From: Pseudobdellovibrionaceae bacterium
GTDB taxonomy: Bacteria > Bdellovibrionota > Bdellovibrionia > Bdellovibrionales > JAMPXM01
Assembly: GCA_913776405.1 (NCBI GenBank)
Contig: CAJYOV010000191.1
Coordinates: 1-5,852 of the forward strand
Direction: 5' to 3'
Length of the DNA stretch: 5,852 bases
Below, piece after piece: positions 1 through 5,852 of the stretch. Position 1 is the first letter of the stretch; every line of letters begins with the position of its first letter. Below the pieces are notes generated by a model. That model saw only the letters and a program-made list of their open reading frames with translations. It was not told the DNA's origin and did no database searches. The translations under genes were made by a program, and so were the position numbers.

Positions 1-1857
1 GGCCCCATCTCGAAAGCGGTTGCCTTCGAAGGCCTGCTTCACAACGGTGAGGGCTTCGCAAATCGGCTCTTAAGCGGTTTTGATTCGCGTTCATCGAATC
101 AGCTCCTTCACATCGCGACCGACGGCGAGACCTACGGTCACCATCATAAGAACGGCGACATGGCGCTCGCGTACGCCATCTATCACCTCGAACAAAACAA
201 TCTCGCGACGATCACTAATTATGGTCAGTATCTCGAACTGAATCCACCGACTCAAGAGGCTCAGATTCACGAGTATTCCTCATGGAGCTGTGCCCACGGT
301 GTTGATCGCTGGAGTCAAGACTGCGGCTGCAACAGCGGCACAAAAGAAGGCTGGCATCAGAGATGGCGCGGTCCGCTTCGCGATGCGCTTAACCGTGTAC
401 GCGACCAAATTCGCGAGCCGTTCGTCAAGACCCTAGAAGCGCACGGCATCGACCCGTGGGCTGCGAGAAACGACTACATACGCGTCATCGAAAATCGAAG
501 TCTCGCGAACATCGATGACTACTTGAAACGCTGGACAAAAAATCGCGGCCTTCGCGATTCAGAGGCGTCGGTGCTTTTAAAAGCACTCGAGGCTCAACGG
601 CATCTTTTGTTGATGTATACGAGCTGTGCCTGGTTCTTTGATGAAGTCTCGGGCCTCGAAACGATTCAGAATTTGCAATACGCTTATCGCGCAATCGAGC
701 TCAGCGAGCGGGCTTTCGGCATTCAGCTTCTTGAGCCGTTCATGAAAGATCTCGAAGCGGCTGAATCCAACGTTCCAGATGTCAAAACCGGTCGCGAAGC
801 TTTCGAGCGTTACGCACTTCCAGCACGGATCGATAATTTGCGAGTCGGGGCGCACTTTGCCGTGGCCTCGATCTTTGAAAACTTTGGCATCAAAAATGAA
901 GTTTATAACAACAAGATCACGCTCATCGAATTTCAGCGTCTCGAATCCGGAAAAGCGCACGTCGCTTTCGGTCATGCGCGAATTCGTTCGCGAACCACGC
1001 TCGATCGAAATCATATCCTCTTCGGCGTCTTGCACTTCGGTGACCACAACATCAACGGCGGTATCAAGAAGTTCGAATCGCAAGAAGAGTATGAAGAACT
1101 CGTCTCTCGCGCGAAAGCCGCGTTTGAGCGCGCCGATTTTCCGGAGACAATGCGTGTGATCGATAGCTTCTTCGGTGGGCGCACTTACTCTCTGAAAGAT
1201 CTTTTCAAAGATGAACAGCGTAAATTTATCGAGATCTTGATGAACGAAACGATGACCGAAGCCGATGAACGCCTTCAGCGTCTTTACCGGAACAACTATT
1301 CGCTGCTCACGTACTTGAATGAGATGCGAATGCCGATTCCGAAAGTGTTCAACGATATCGCGGAATTCATTCAGAACCGCGGTCTCCAGAACGCGCTCTC
1401 CGGCTCCGCACCTGTTAGAACGTCGGCGATTCGTTCGCACCTGAGCGAGGCTGCGAAGTGGAAAGTTCCGGTAGACGGCGTCGGCATCGCGCACGAACTT
1501 GAAGAAGTTCTCGAACGTCGACTAAGAGAGTTCGAGGCAGACGACGCAAACTTCTCGAAGCTTCTTGAAATCTTGCATCTTGTTCGCCTCGCGGATGAGC
1601 TGCCAGCCGAGGTTAATCTCGGGTTCGTTCAGAACTGGTTCTGGCGATGGTACACCCAACACAAGGCACCCGAGAATCCGACGACGACCGAGAGTGAACT
1701 TGAAAATCTCGCTTCGCAATTGGCGGAGCGACTGAAAATTCGTCTTCCCGAAAAACAAAAGGGAAAATTGACAGAAGGAAATTCGAAAGATGAACACGGA
1801 TCGGCCGCAGTTTCGAGCCACGTATCGACTGCAACTGAGAAAGACATTTCCGTTTAA
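1..1857 (+). CDS. GH57 glycoside hydrolase with DUF3536 domain (C-terminal part, 5' end missing)
   Basis: The frame is open from the first base, so the gene begins left of the window; the ATG at 160 is internal because conserved sequence precedes it. 618 residues are visible. Visible residues 39-49 read ATDGETYGHHH, the GH57 motif whose Asp (D41, base 121) corresponds to the family's general acid/base. The nucleophile Glu of GH57 enzymes normally lies well over 100 residues earlier, hence off the edge. Residues 95-110 (WSCAHGVDRWSQDCGC) and the following GWHQRWRGPLRDAL are typical of DUF3536 proteins, which follow the GH57 barrel. No signal peptide can be judged. The family acts on alpha-1,4/1,6-glucans, but the exact reaction of DUF3536 members is not settled, so hydrolase versus transferase is left open. 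The last 35 or so residues are polar and low in complexity, and the final 22 are encoded in DNA shared with treY. Family assignment is firm; substrate is inferred from the treY neighbour. Confidence 0.9.
   Translation, partial: GPISKAVAFEGLLHNGEGFANRLLSGFDSRSSNQLLHIATDGETYGHHHKNGDMALAYAIYHLEQNNLATITNYGQYLELNPPTQEAQIHEYSSWSCAHGVDRWSQDCGCNSGTKEGWHQRWRGPLRDALNRVRDQIREPFVKTLEAHGIDPWAARNDYIRVIENRSLANIDDYLKRWTKNRGLRDSEASVLLKALEAQRHLLLMYTSCAWFFDEVSGLETIQNLQYAYRAIELSERAFGIQLLEPFMKDLEAAESNVPDVKTGREAFERYALPARIDNLRVGAHFAVASIFENFGIKNEVYNNKITLIEFQRLESGKAHVAFGHARIRSRTTLDRNHILFGVLHFGDHNINGGIKKFESQEEYEELVSRAKAAFERADFPETMRVIDSFFGGRTYSLKDLFKDEQRKFIEILMNETMTEADERLQRLYRNNYSLLTYLNEMRMPIPKVFNDIAEFIQNRGLQNALSGSAPVRTSAIRSHLSEAAKWKVPVDGVGIAHELEEVLERRLREFEADDANFSKLLEILHLVRLADELPAEVNLGFVQNWFWRWYTQHKAPENPTTTESELENLASQLAERLKIRLPEKQKGKLTEGNSKDEHGSAAVSSHVSTATEKDISV
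1775..1780 (+). promoter_or_regulatory. ribosome binding site of treY, inside the upstream gene
   Basis: AAGGAA lies nine bases before the ATG at 1790. It is inside the GH57 coding sequence and supports a real treY start there despite the 68-base overlap. The conserved TreY N-terminus begins within about eight residues of this ATG, so a later start is unlikely. Confidence 0.75.
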
Positions 1858-4366
1858 AAGTGCGACAGCCCTTCTTCCTTACTTGGACGAATTGGGAATC
1901 TCGCACCTCTACCTGTCGCCGATTTTGGAGTCGATGCCTGAGAGTAACCATGGCTATGATGCCCTCGATCCGTCTCGAGTTAGCGACGAGCGCGGCGGTG
2001 AAAAGCAACTCGTGGATCTTTTCACCAAAGTCAAAAAGCAGAAGTCTATTGAGGGCGTGATTCTTGATATCGTGCCAAATCACGTGGCGGCTTCGACGCT
2101 GAATCCTTACTGGTGGGATGTTTTGAAACTCGGCCCTGAATCCAAGTTTTACAAGTTCTTCGACATCCGGGCACGCGCGAACGGCGATAAGCGATTGGTT
2201 CTTCCAGTCCTCGGTAAGAAATTGCGCTCAGTGCTCGCATCGAAAGAACTCCACCTCGCAGTAAAAGACGGCGAAGTTGTGCTGAAGTATTGGGACAAAT
2301 TCCTCCCGCTGAATCCATCGACCGTGGACAAATCCTACTTGTCAATGACAGCCAAGGAACTGAAGACCGTGTCCTTGAAAACGGTCGAACAGATTTTAAA
2401 CCGGCAAAGTTACTTACTCGCGGATTGGAAGACCGGCAGCCGAGAGATTAACTACCGGCGTTTCTTCGATATCAACGACCTTGCTGCGATCCGCGTTGAA
2501 CACGAAGATGTCTTCGATTGGGATCACGCTAAAATTCGCGAACTGATCGAGAAGTTCGATCTCGTTCACGGCTTGCGCGTCGATCATGTCGACGGCCTCA
2601 CACAGCCTGAGGACTATCTTCATCGCTTAAAAACTTTAACTCCGAACATTTGGGTTGAGAAAATTGTTGGAGACGGCGAGACGATACCAAAATCGTGGCC
2701 GATCAACGGCACCACGGGCTACGAATTCTCGAACCAAGCAGCGCGGCTCTTTGTCGATCTTCCGGGGCTTCAGCATCTTCACGCGCATTACACACGAAAC
2801 GTCGATCGACGTTGGGAGCGATTCCACGAGTGCGTTTACGACAGTAAGCGCGAGATCTTAGAAACGCACTTTGTTTCGGAGCTCGATTATCTGGTCGACT
2901 CCCTCTACGCCGAGTCAGCCGCCGCGAGGAAAGAAGCCGATTTTACGAAAGATGATCTTCATCTCGCACTCACCGAATTGACTTCATCTCTTCGTGTTTA
3001 CCGGACGTATGCAAAAAAAGGCGAATCGATCCAGTCGCGCTTTCTTGAGGCGGCGCTCGCTGAAGCCGAGGGGCGTGGGCGAATCACACAACCCGCTGCC
3101 TTTGAGTGGCTGCGATCGGTGCTTCTAGCGCCTGGCGATTGGAGCGACTCCGTTTTTGCGCTGATTAAACGGTGGGAACAGTTGAGTGGGCCTGTCATGG
3201 CCAAGGGGTTAGAAGATACAGCTCTCTATCGTTACTTCCCGCATCTTTCGTTAAACGGTGTCGGTGGTGAACCGGACTGGACCGGCGATGGCGCGATCGA
3301 ATTTCATGCGGCAAATCGCGAGAAGCTGAGATCAGAACCACTCACGATGAATGCGTCTTCGACTCACGATACAAAGAGAAGCGAAGACGTTCGTGCGCGC
3401 TTAGCCGTAGTCTCCGAACTCGCAGACGAGTGGACAGAGCTTTTCGATTCGCTTGCAACCGACGATGGGCTCGACGGCACAACTCAGTATCTGATCTACG
3501 AAACGATTGTCGGCGCGTGGCCTCTCGATGGAAAGCTCGACAAGACGTTCATCGAACGCCTAAAAGCTTATTTCTTAAAAGCGGTCCGGGAAGCGAAGTC
3601 AGCGACGAGCTGGAGTGACCCTGACGAGAACTACGAGAAATCGGTCTTCCAATGTGTCGAAGATATTTTGAAACCAAAAACGGCGAAGTCGAAACGCAAT
3701 CTTGAGCGCCTGAAAGCCTTCGCAGAAAAGTGCGCTTACTTCGGTGCGTGGAACTCGCTTTCAGCTCTGGCACTGAAAACGTTATCGCCTGGCTTGCCTG
3801 ACTTTTATCAAGGCACGGAGATGTGGGATCTCAGCCTCGTCGATCCGGACAATCGACGCCCGGTTGATTACGATTTGCGTAAAGCGACCTTAAAAAGGAT
3901 CAAGGCAGATGCAAAATCGGCAGCGCGCACGTTGAAAAAACGGGCGGTTACACAATGGAAGTCGGGCGAAGTGAAGCTTTGGATCACCCACGCGCTTCTT
4001 CAGTTCAAAAAAGCTCACGCGAATCTCTTTGTTCAGGGTGAGTATTACCCTCTCGATCCGATCGGCGATGGCCGCCGTCATTATCTCGGGTTCGCGCGCC
4101 ATTTGGAAGGCAAGTGGGCACTGGTTGTCGTTCCGCGATTTATGGCGTGCGCTCTCGGGCAAACGAAAAAGCCGCGACCTTGGATGAAGGAGCCACTTCG
4201 TTTTGAAAAAGAGATGTTAGAGACTGTTCGCTTTGAGTTGCCGCCGCAAGCGGCGTCTCAGTGGCGGAATGTGATGACGGGTAAAGTTCTCGACGGGCAG
4301 TCGCTCAAAACTCAAGAGCTGCTGGATGGCCTGCCTGTCGGAATTTGGGAATCGGTCGAGGCTTAG
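1790..4366 (+). CDS. treY: maltooligosyltrehalose synthase (intramolecular trans-glycosylase, GH13)
   Basis: TreY converts the reducing-end alpha-1,4 bond of a maltodextrin to alpha,alpha-1,1, giving a maltooligosyl-trehalose from which TreZ releases trehalose in the cytoplasm. The 858-residue protein is complete and of usual length. Motifs in order: ATYRLQL (10-16) and PYLDELGISHLYLSPI (30-45) at the barrel start, NHGYDALDP (53-61), ILDIVPNHVA (91-100, GH13 region I), GLRVDHVDGL (261-270, region II, nucleophile D265), WVEKI (288-292, region III, acid/base E290) followed by GTTGYEF, GLEDTALYRY (473-482), STHDTKRSED (524-533, region IV, stabilising D527), and LSPGLPDFYQGTEMWD (665-680) with DPDNRRPVDY. 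All three catalytic acids are present. There is no signal peptide. The gene overlaps the GH57 gene by 68 bases upstream, and its TAG stop overlaps the stop of the opposing protease gene. The identification is secure. Confidence 0.98.
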   Translation: MNTDRPQFRATYRLQLRKTFPFKSATALLPYLDELGISHLYLSPILESMPESNHGYDALDPSRVSDERGGEKQLVDLFTKVKKQKSIEGVILDIVPNHVAASTLNPYWWDVLKLGPESKFYKFFDIRARANGDKRLVLPVLGKKLRSVLASKELHLAVKDGEVVLKYWDKFLPLNPSTVDKSYLSMTAKELKTVSLKTVEQILNRQSYLLADWKTGSREINYRRFFDINDLAAIRVEHEDVFDWDHAKIRELIEKFDLVHGLRVDHVDGLTQPEDYLHRLKTLTPNIWVEKIVGDGETIPKSWPINGTTGYEFSNQAARLFVDLPGLQHLHAHYTRNVDRRWERFHECVYDSKREILETHFVSELDYLVDSLYAESAAARKEADFTKDDLHLALTELTSSLRVYRTYAKKGESIQSRFLEAALAEAEGRGRITQPAAFEWLRSVLLAPGDWSDSVFALIKRWEQLSGPVMAKGLEDTALYRYFPHLSLNGVGGEPDWTGDGAIEFHAANREKLRSEPLTMNASSTHDTKRSEDVRARLAVVSELADEWTELFDSLATDDGLDGTTQYLIYETIVGAWPLDGKLDKTFIERLKAYFLKAVREAKSATSWSDPDENYEKSVFQCVEDILKPKTAKSKRNLERLKAFAEKCAYFGAWNSLSALALKTLSPGLPDFYQGTEMWDLSLVDPDNRRPVDYDLRKATLKRIKADAKSAARTLKKRAVTQWKSGEVKLWITHALLQFKKAHANLFVQGEYYPLDPIGDGRRHYLGFARHLEGKWALVVVPRFMACALGQTKKPRPWMKEPLRFEKEMLETVRFELPPQAASQWRNVMTGKVLDGQSLKTQELLDGLPVGIWESVEA

Positions 4367-4385
4367 AGAGAGCCTAGAACTTTTT
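4359..4385 (+). terminator. possible intrinsic terminator of treY
   Basis: AGGCT (4359-4363) can pair with AGCCT (4371-4375), extended by one T-G wobble, across a five-base loop. Five bases later comes TTTTT (4381-4385). The hairpin straddles the treY stop codon and lies within the last codons of the convergent protease gene. The short stem and the gap before the T-run make it a weak candidate. It works only for the + strand, because no T-run follows the stem on the other side. Confidence 0.3.
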
Positions 4386-5307
4386 GAACGTTCGAGATCT
4401 TCGTCACATCTTCACCGCGGCAGCCGTCGTTCTTGCAAACGTAGCTTGTCGAGCAGCCTTTTGAGGACCAGACGAAATCGGTCTCGCCGCGCACGAGGAT
4501 CCCCTCAACTTCATGAGTCGCTGAATTGAAAACAGCCGAACCCGAGTTGCCGCCGTAGGTGTCGAGATTCGCGACGAAGAAGCCTTTTGTTGCGTCGCTC
4601 GAACGCACTTTCGCGCCGTCTGCGATTTTTGTCGGAAGCCCCGCTGGGTGACCGATGACCGTCAGGTCGTCGCCAACGTTGAGTGCTCCTGACTGGCGCA
4701 TGAGAACCGGCACACGATTCACGACGGGGCGATCAAGTTCTACAATCGCGAAGTCGGCGCCAGCAGAAGCAACCTCGGAGTGGACGACCGATTTGCATCG
4801 ATAAACATTATCTGCAAGTGCCGAAGTCGGCGCGACACCTTGAGTTTTATAAGCGTAATCGAAAACGAACGAAGTCTCGCTGCAATCGAGAGCTGAGCGG
4901 ACACAGTGACCCGCAGTCGCGATCATCGTGTCAGAGATCAAAAAGCCTGAGCAGAACGCCGCGGTCTCTTGCTCAAAGAACCGCTCAGTCGTGCAAAGAC
5001 CGTAGCTCTTTCCGTAACCTTCGCCCTGAATTGCGTGGCTGCCACCAACGTTTGCGCCAATTTGCGAGCTCTTGATCAACGCAACTGTTGAACCACTCAA
5101 CGCCACAAGCGAGGCGTCTTTCTCGTCATACAGATCGCGACGATTATCATCGCCGTAGATCACCGTTTCCTGAACGCGGTCAGAAGTCTCTGGTGTCGTT
5201 TCGGCCATGAGATTCGACACTGAATTCGACGGCGCCTTCGAGCAGGCGATGGTCAATGACGTCGACGTAGCGAGTAGTAAGGCGAGGGCAGCACGGTTTA
5301 AACGCAC
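4363..5307 (-). CDS. exported S1-family (V8-like) serine protease, predicted lipoprotein
   Basis: Numbering is from a GTG start at 5307 (314 residues). Residues 1-21 form a short signal peptide (basic MRLNR, then a Leu/Ala-rich core) ending in LTIA-C; C22 fits a relaxed lipobox, and Ser at +2 would favour the outer membrane. A polar linker of about 30 residues follows, then IYGDDNRRDLYD (50-61). The catalytic triad is visible: H134 in TAGHC, D185 in ADFAIVEL, S255 in GGNSGSAVF. The motif VIGHPAGLPTKI (217-228) is typical of V8/glutamyl-endopeptidase-like S1 proteases, as is Asn rather than Asp just before the catalytic Ser. C119 and C135 flank the His as in the classical disulfide. Further Cys at 105, 142, 171, 285, 291 and 296 allow about four disulfides, fitting an extracytoplasmic location. 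Cleavage specificity cannot be read from sequence. The gene converges on treY with overlapping stops and is probably monocistronic and functionally unrelated to it. Confidence 0.92.
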   Translation of the reverse strand: MRLNRAALALLLATSTSLTIACSKAPSNSVSNLMAETTPETSDRVQETVIYGDDNRRDLYDEKDASLVALSGSTVALIKSSQIGANVGGSHAIQGEGYGKSYGLCTTERFFEQETAAFCSGFLISDTMIATAGHCVRSALDCSETSFVFDYAYKTQGVAPTSALADNVYRCKSVVHSEVASAGADFAIVELDRPVVNRVPVLMRQSGALNVGDDLTVIGHPAGLPTKIADGAKVRSSDATKGFFVANLDTYGGNSGSAVFNSATHEVEGILVRGETDFVWSSKGCSTSYVCKNDGCRGEDVTKISNVQKVLGSL

Positions 5308-5315
5308 TTTGAAGA

Positions 5316-5323
5316 CTCCTTCC
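5316..5323 (-). promoter_or_regulatory. strong Shine-Dalgarno that sets the protease start at GTG 5307
   Basis: Read on the minus strand, GGAAGGAG is followed by eight bases and then GTG at 5307. It sits directly after an in-frame ATG at 5325, which itself is preceded only by CAGAGACACC, a poor site. Starting at GTG also removes MEGVFK, leaving a compact signal peptide with a basic N-region, as expected for a lipoprotein. Confidence 0.75.
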
Positions 5324-5384
5324 ATGGTGTCTCTGAGATCGCGCGGGGGCGTTCTGATTCTGGTGTCCCTCTAGTTTCACTCAC

Positions 5385-5401
5385 AGAGAGGCAAACTCTC
5401 T
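5385..5401. repeat. small inverted repeat upstream of the protease gene
   Basis: AGAGAG (5385-5390) and CTCTCT (5396-5401) are perfect inverted copies around the five-base spacer GCAAA. On the + strand it is followed by CATTTTT, so it resembles a weak terminator, but no + strand gene would need one here. In the protease orientation it would be a hairpin in the leader or an operator. Its role is unknown. Confidence 0.4.
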
Positions 5402-5495
5402 CATTTTTAAAGGTCGGGCCCTGCTTTGGACGGGACATGGCGGACGGCCGCAAGTTGTCGGTGGTTTCAGTAAGAAATCCCATGCACCCACATCA

Positions 5496-5520
5496 GAGGC
5501 TTTTTATTTTTGAGGCTTTT
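5496..5520. repeat. direct repeat GAGGCTTTT, two copies 16 bases apart
   Basis: GAGGCTTTT occurs at 5496-5504 and 5512-5520, separated by T/A-only sequence (TATTTTT). The pair lies in the middle of the region between the divergent protease and the exported-protein gene, where a regulator or promoter would be expected. No function can be assigned. Confidence 0.5.
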
Positions 5521-5523
5521 AGA

Positions 5524-5539
5524 GACATTTCGGACATTT
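5524..5539. repeat. direct repeat GACATTT, two copies 9 bases apart
   Basis: GACATTT occurs at 5524-5530 and 5533-5539 with CG between the copies. It follows directly after the GAGGCTTTT pair, so the segment 5496-5539 is built of two nested sets of short repeats. It may be a regulator binding site or chance in A/T-rich DNA. Confidence 0.45.
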
Positions 5540-5585
5540 AGAACCGTGTGTAGAAGTCATAACAACCTGGCGCGAAGTTTGCGAG

Positions 5586-5671
5586 AAAGGCCCCCTAAGA
5601 GACCTTCGTGGAGCCGTTCCGGCACCTTTGGAGGGGACTCAGGCTACCGGTCAAAGGACTAAGTCGACGTG
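5586..5671 (+). promoter_or_regulatory. candidate structured 5' leader that may control translation of the next gene
   Basis: Several pairings can be drawn by eye. CCCCT (5592-5596) pairs with AGGGG (5632-5636) and encloses a GCCG/CGGC hairpin (5613-5616 with 5620-5623). CCTTTG (5625-5630), inside that loop, is perfectly complementary to CAAAGG (5652-5657), which holds the Shine-Dalgarno sequence of the GTG start at 5669; together these would be an H-type pseudoknot hiding the ribosome site. The same CCTTT can instead pair with AAAGG at 5586-5590, freeing it. GGAGCC (5610-5615) can also pair with GGCTACC (5642-5648) with a one-base bulge. This is switch-like, but it matches no riboswitch class I can name, and no folding energy was computed. 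Parts recall the glycine riboswitch (AGAGACC, CTCAGGC, AAAGGAC), but the core does not fit. Confidence 0.3.
5653..5658 (+). promoter_or_regulatory. ribosome binding site of the exported-protein gene
   Basis: AAAGGA lies ten bases before GTG 5669. The in-frame ATG at 5687 has no comparable site, and an in-frame TAA at 5660-5662 blocks any earlier start, so GTG 5669 is preferred. Confidence 0.6.
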
Positions 5672-5852
5672 AAAGCACGCGAGCGCATGAAATTAGAAAG
5701 AGCGAGTTCCCGGAGCGAAGGCAGCATCTGGGAATTGTGCCTGTTCGCGATTTTCTTCGTCGTCGTGTTCAGCGTGATCGCACGCGCCGACGAAACGTCG
5801 CCGTCTACGTTGCCGTCAAGGCCGGCCTCATCAGGTCGCAGCGGTGTTGTCT
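5669..5852 (+). CDS. N-terminus of an exported or membrane-anchored protein of unknown function (3' end missing)
   Basis: An open frame runs from GTG 5669 through the right edge; 61 residues are visible. Residues 1-19 are basic and polar. Residues 20-38 are a hydrophobic stretch (IWELCLFAIFFVVVFSVIA), followed by A-R-A and then DE, a good signal peptidase I site after A40. What follows (41-61) is a Ser/Pro/Thr-rich segment typical of a linker after export. The long N-region leaves an uncleaved membrane anchor possible. The alternative ATG at 5687 would shorten the N-region by six residues without changing the signal peptide. The gene is divergent from the protease and has a long, possibly structured leader. 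No family can be recognised from this fragment. Confidence 0.65.
   Translation, partial: MKARERMKLERASSRSEGSIWELCLFAIFFVVVFSVIARADETSPSTLPSRPASSGRSGVV

Noticed and set aside
160..162. ATG 160 as the start of the GH57 gene
   Set aside because: The catalytic motif TDGETYGHHH lies upstream of it in the same open frame, so the gene must begin before the window.
577..1494. A 305-codon antisense open frame opposite the GH57 gene
   Set aside because: It lies fully within a gene with clear family motifs, shows no recognisable domain, and long antisense frames are expected from the CGA/TCG-rich codon use here.
1613..2083. A 156-codon minus-strand open frame across the GH57-treY junction
   Set aside because: It is a shadow of two confirmed coding genes and has no domain-like sequence.
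5298..5483. A 61-codon minus-strand open frame ahead of the protease
   Set aside because: It overlaps the protease start and signal peptide, is polar without any motif, and no good ribosome site was seen before its ATG.
5330..5565. Sigma-70 promoters for the two divergent genes
   Set aside because: I tried TTGAGG at 5510 on the + strand and TTGCCT and TTGCGG on the minus strand; none has a convincing -10 box at 16-18 bases, so no promoter is reported.
5586..5665. Glycine riboswitch or cyclic-di-GMP (GEMM) riboswitch
   Set aside because: There are fragments resembling the glycine aptamer (AGAGACC, CTCAGGC, AAAGGAC), but the conserved CGCCGAAGG core and the P1 helix are missing; GEMM lacks its 5' conserved half. 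Kept only as an unclassified leader.

Overview
The window holds two complete protein genes and two that run off its edges. The sequence alone does not name the organism. Roughly even base composition, strong Shine-Dalgarno sites, lipoprotein export, and a protease sequence style that recalls predatory or delta-type Gram-negatives (Bdellovibrionota or a former Deltaproteobacteria lineage) make such a Gram-negative the best guess. This is inference with modest confidence.

Positions 1-4366 (+ strand) form an alpha-glucan/trehalose operon fragment. The first gene is the C-terminal part of a family GH57 glycoside hydrolase carrying the DUF3536 domain; its N-terminus, with the expected nucleophile, lies off the left edge. 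The second gene is a full-length maltooligosyltrehalose synthase (TreY), which turns the reducing end of maltodextrins into a trehalosyl unit. The two overlap by 68 bases in different frames, and treY has its own ribosome binding site inside the GH57 gene, so they are very probably co-transcribed and may be translationally coupled. TreZ, the usual partner that releases trehalose, is not in view. The GH57 enzyme probably trims or remodels the same glucan pool.

Positions 4363-5307 (- strand) encode an exported S1-type (V8-like) serine protease that looks like a lipoprotein. It converges on treY so tightly that the two stop codons overlap, leaving no space between the genes. A terminator-like hairpin for treY sits inside the end of the protease gene. 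The best start is a GTG at 5307, not the upstream ATG at 5325, because a strong Shine-Dalgarno sequence lies between them.

Positions 5308-5668 are a divergent regulatory region of about 360 bases. It holds a small inverted repeat, two pairs of short direct repeats, and next to the last gene a leader that can fold into several mutually exclusive pairings, including a possible pseudoknot that would hide the ribosome binding site. From 5669 to the right edge is the start of a gene for an exported or membrane-anchored protein of unknown function, beginning with GTG. I saw no tRNA, rRNA, CRISPR array or insertion sequence. The most speculative and most interesting item is the leader at 5586-5671.
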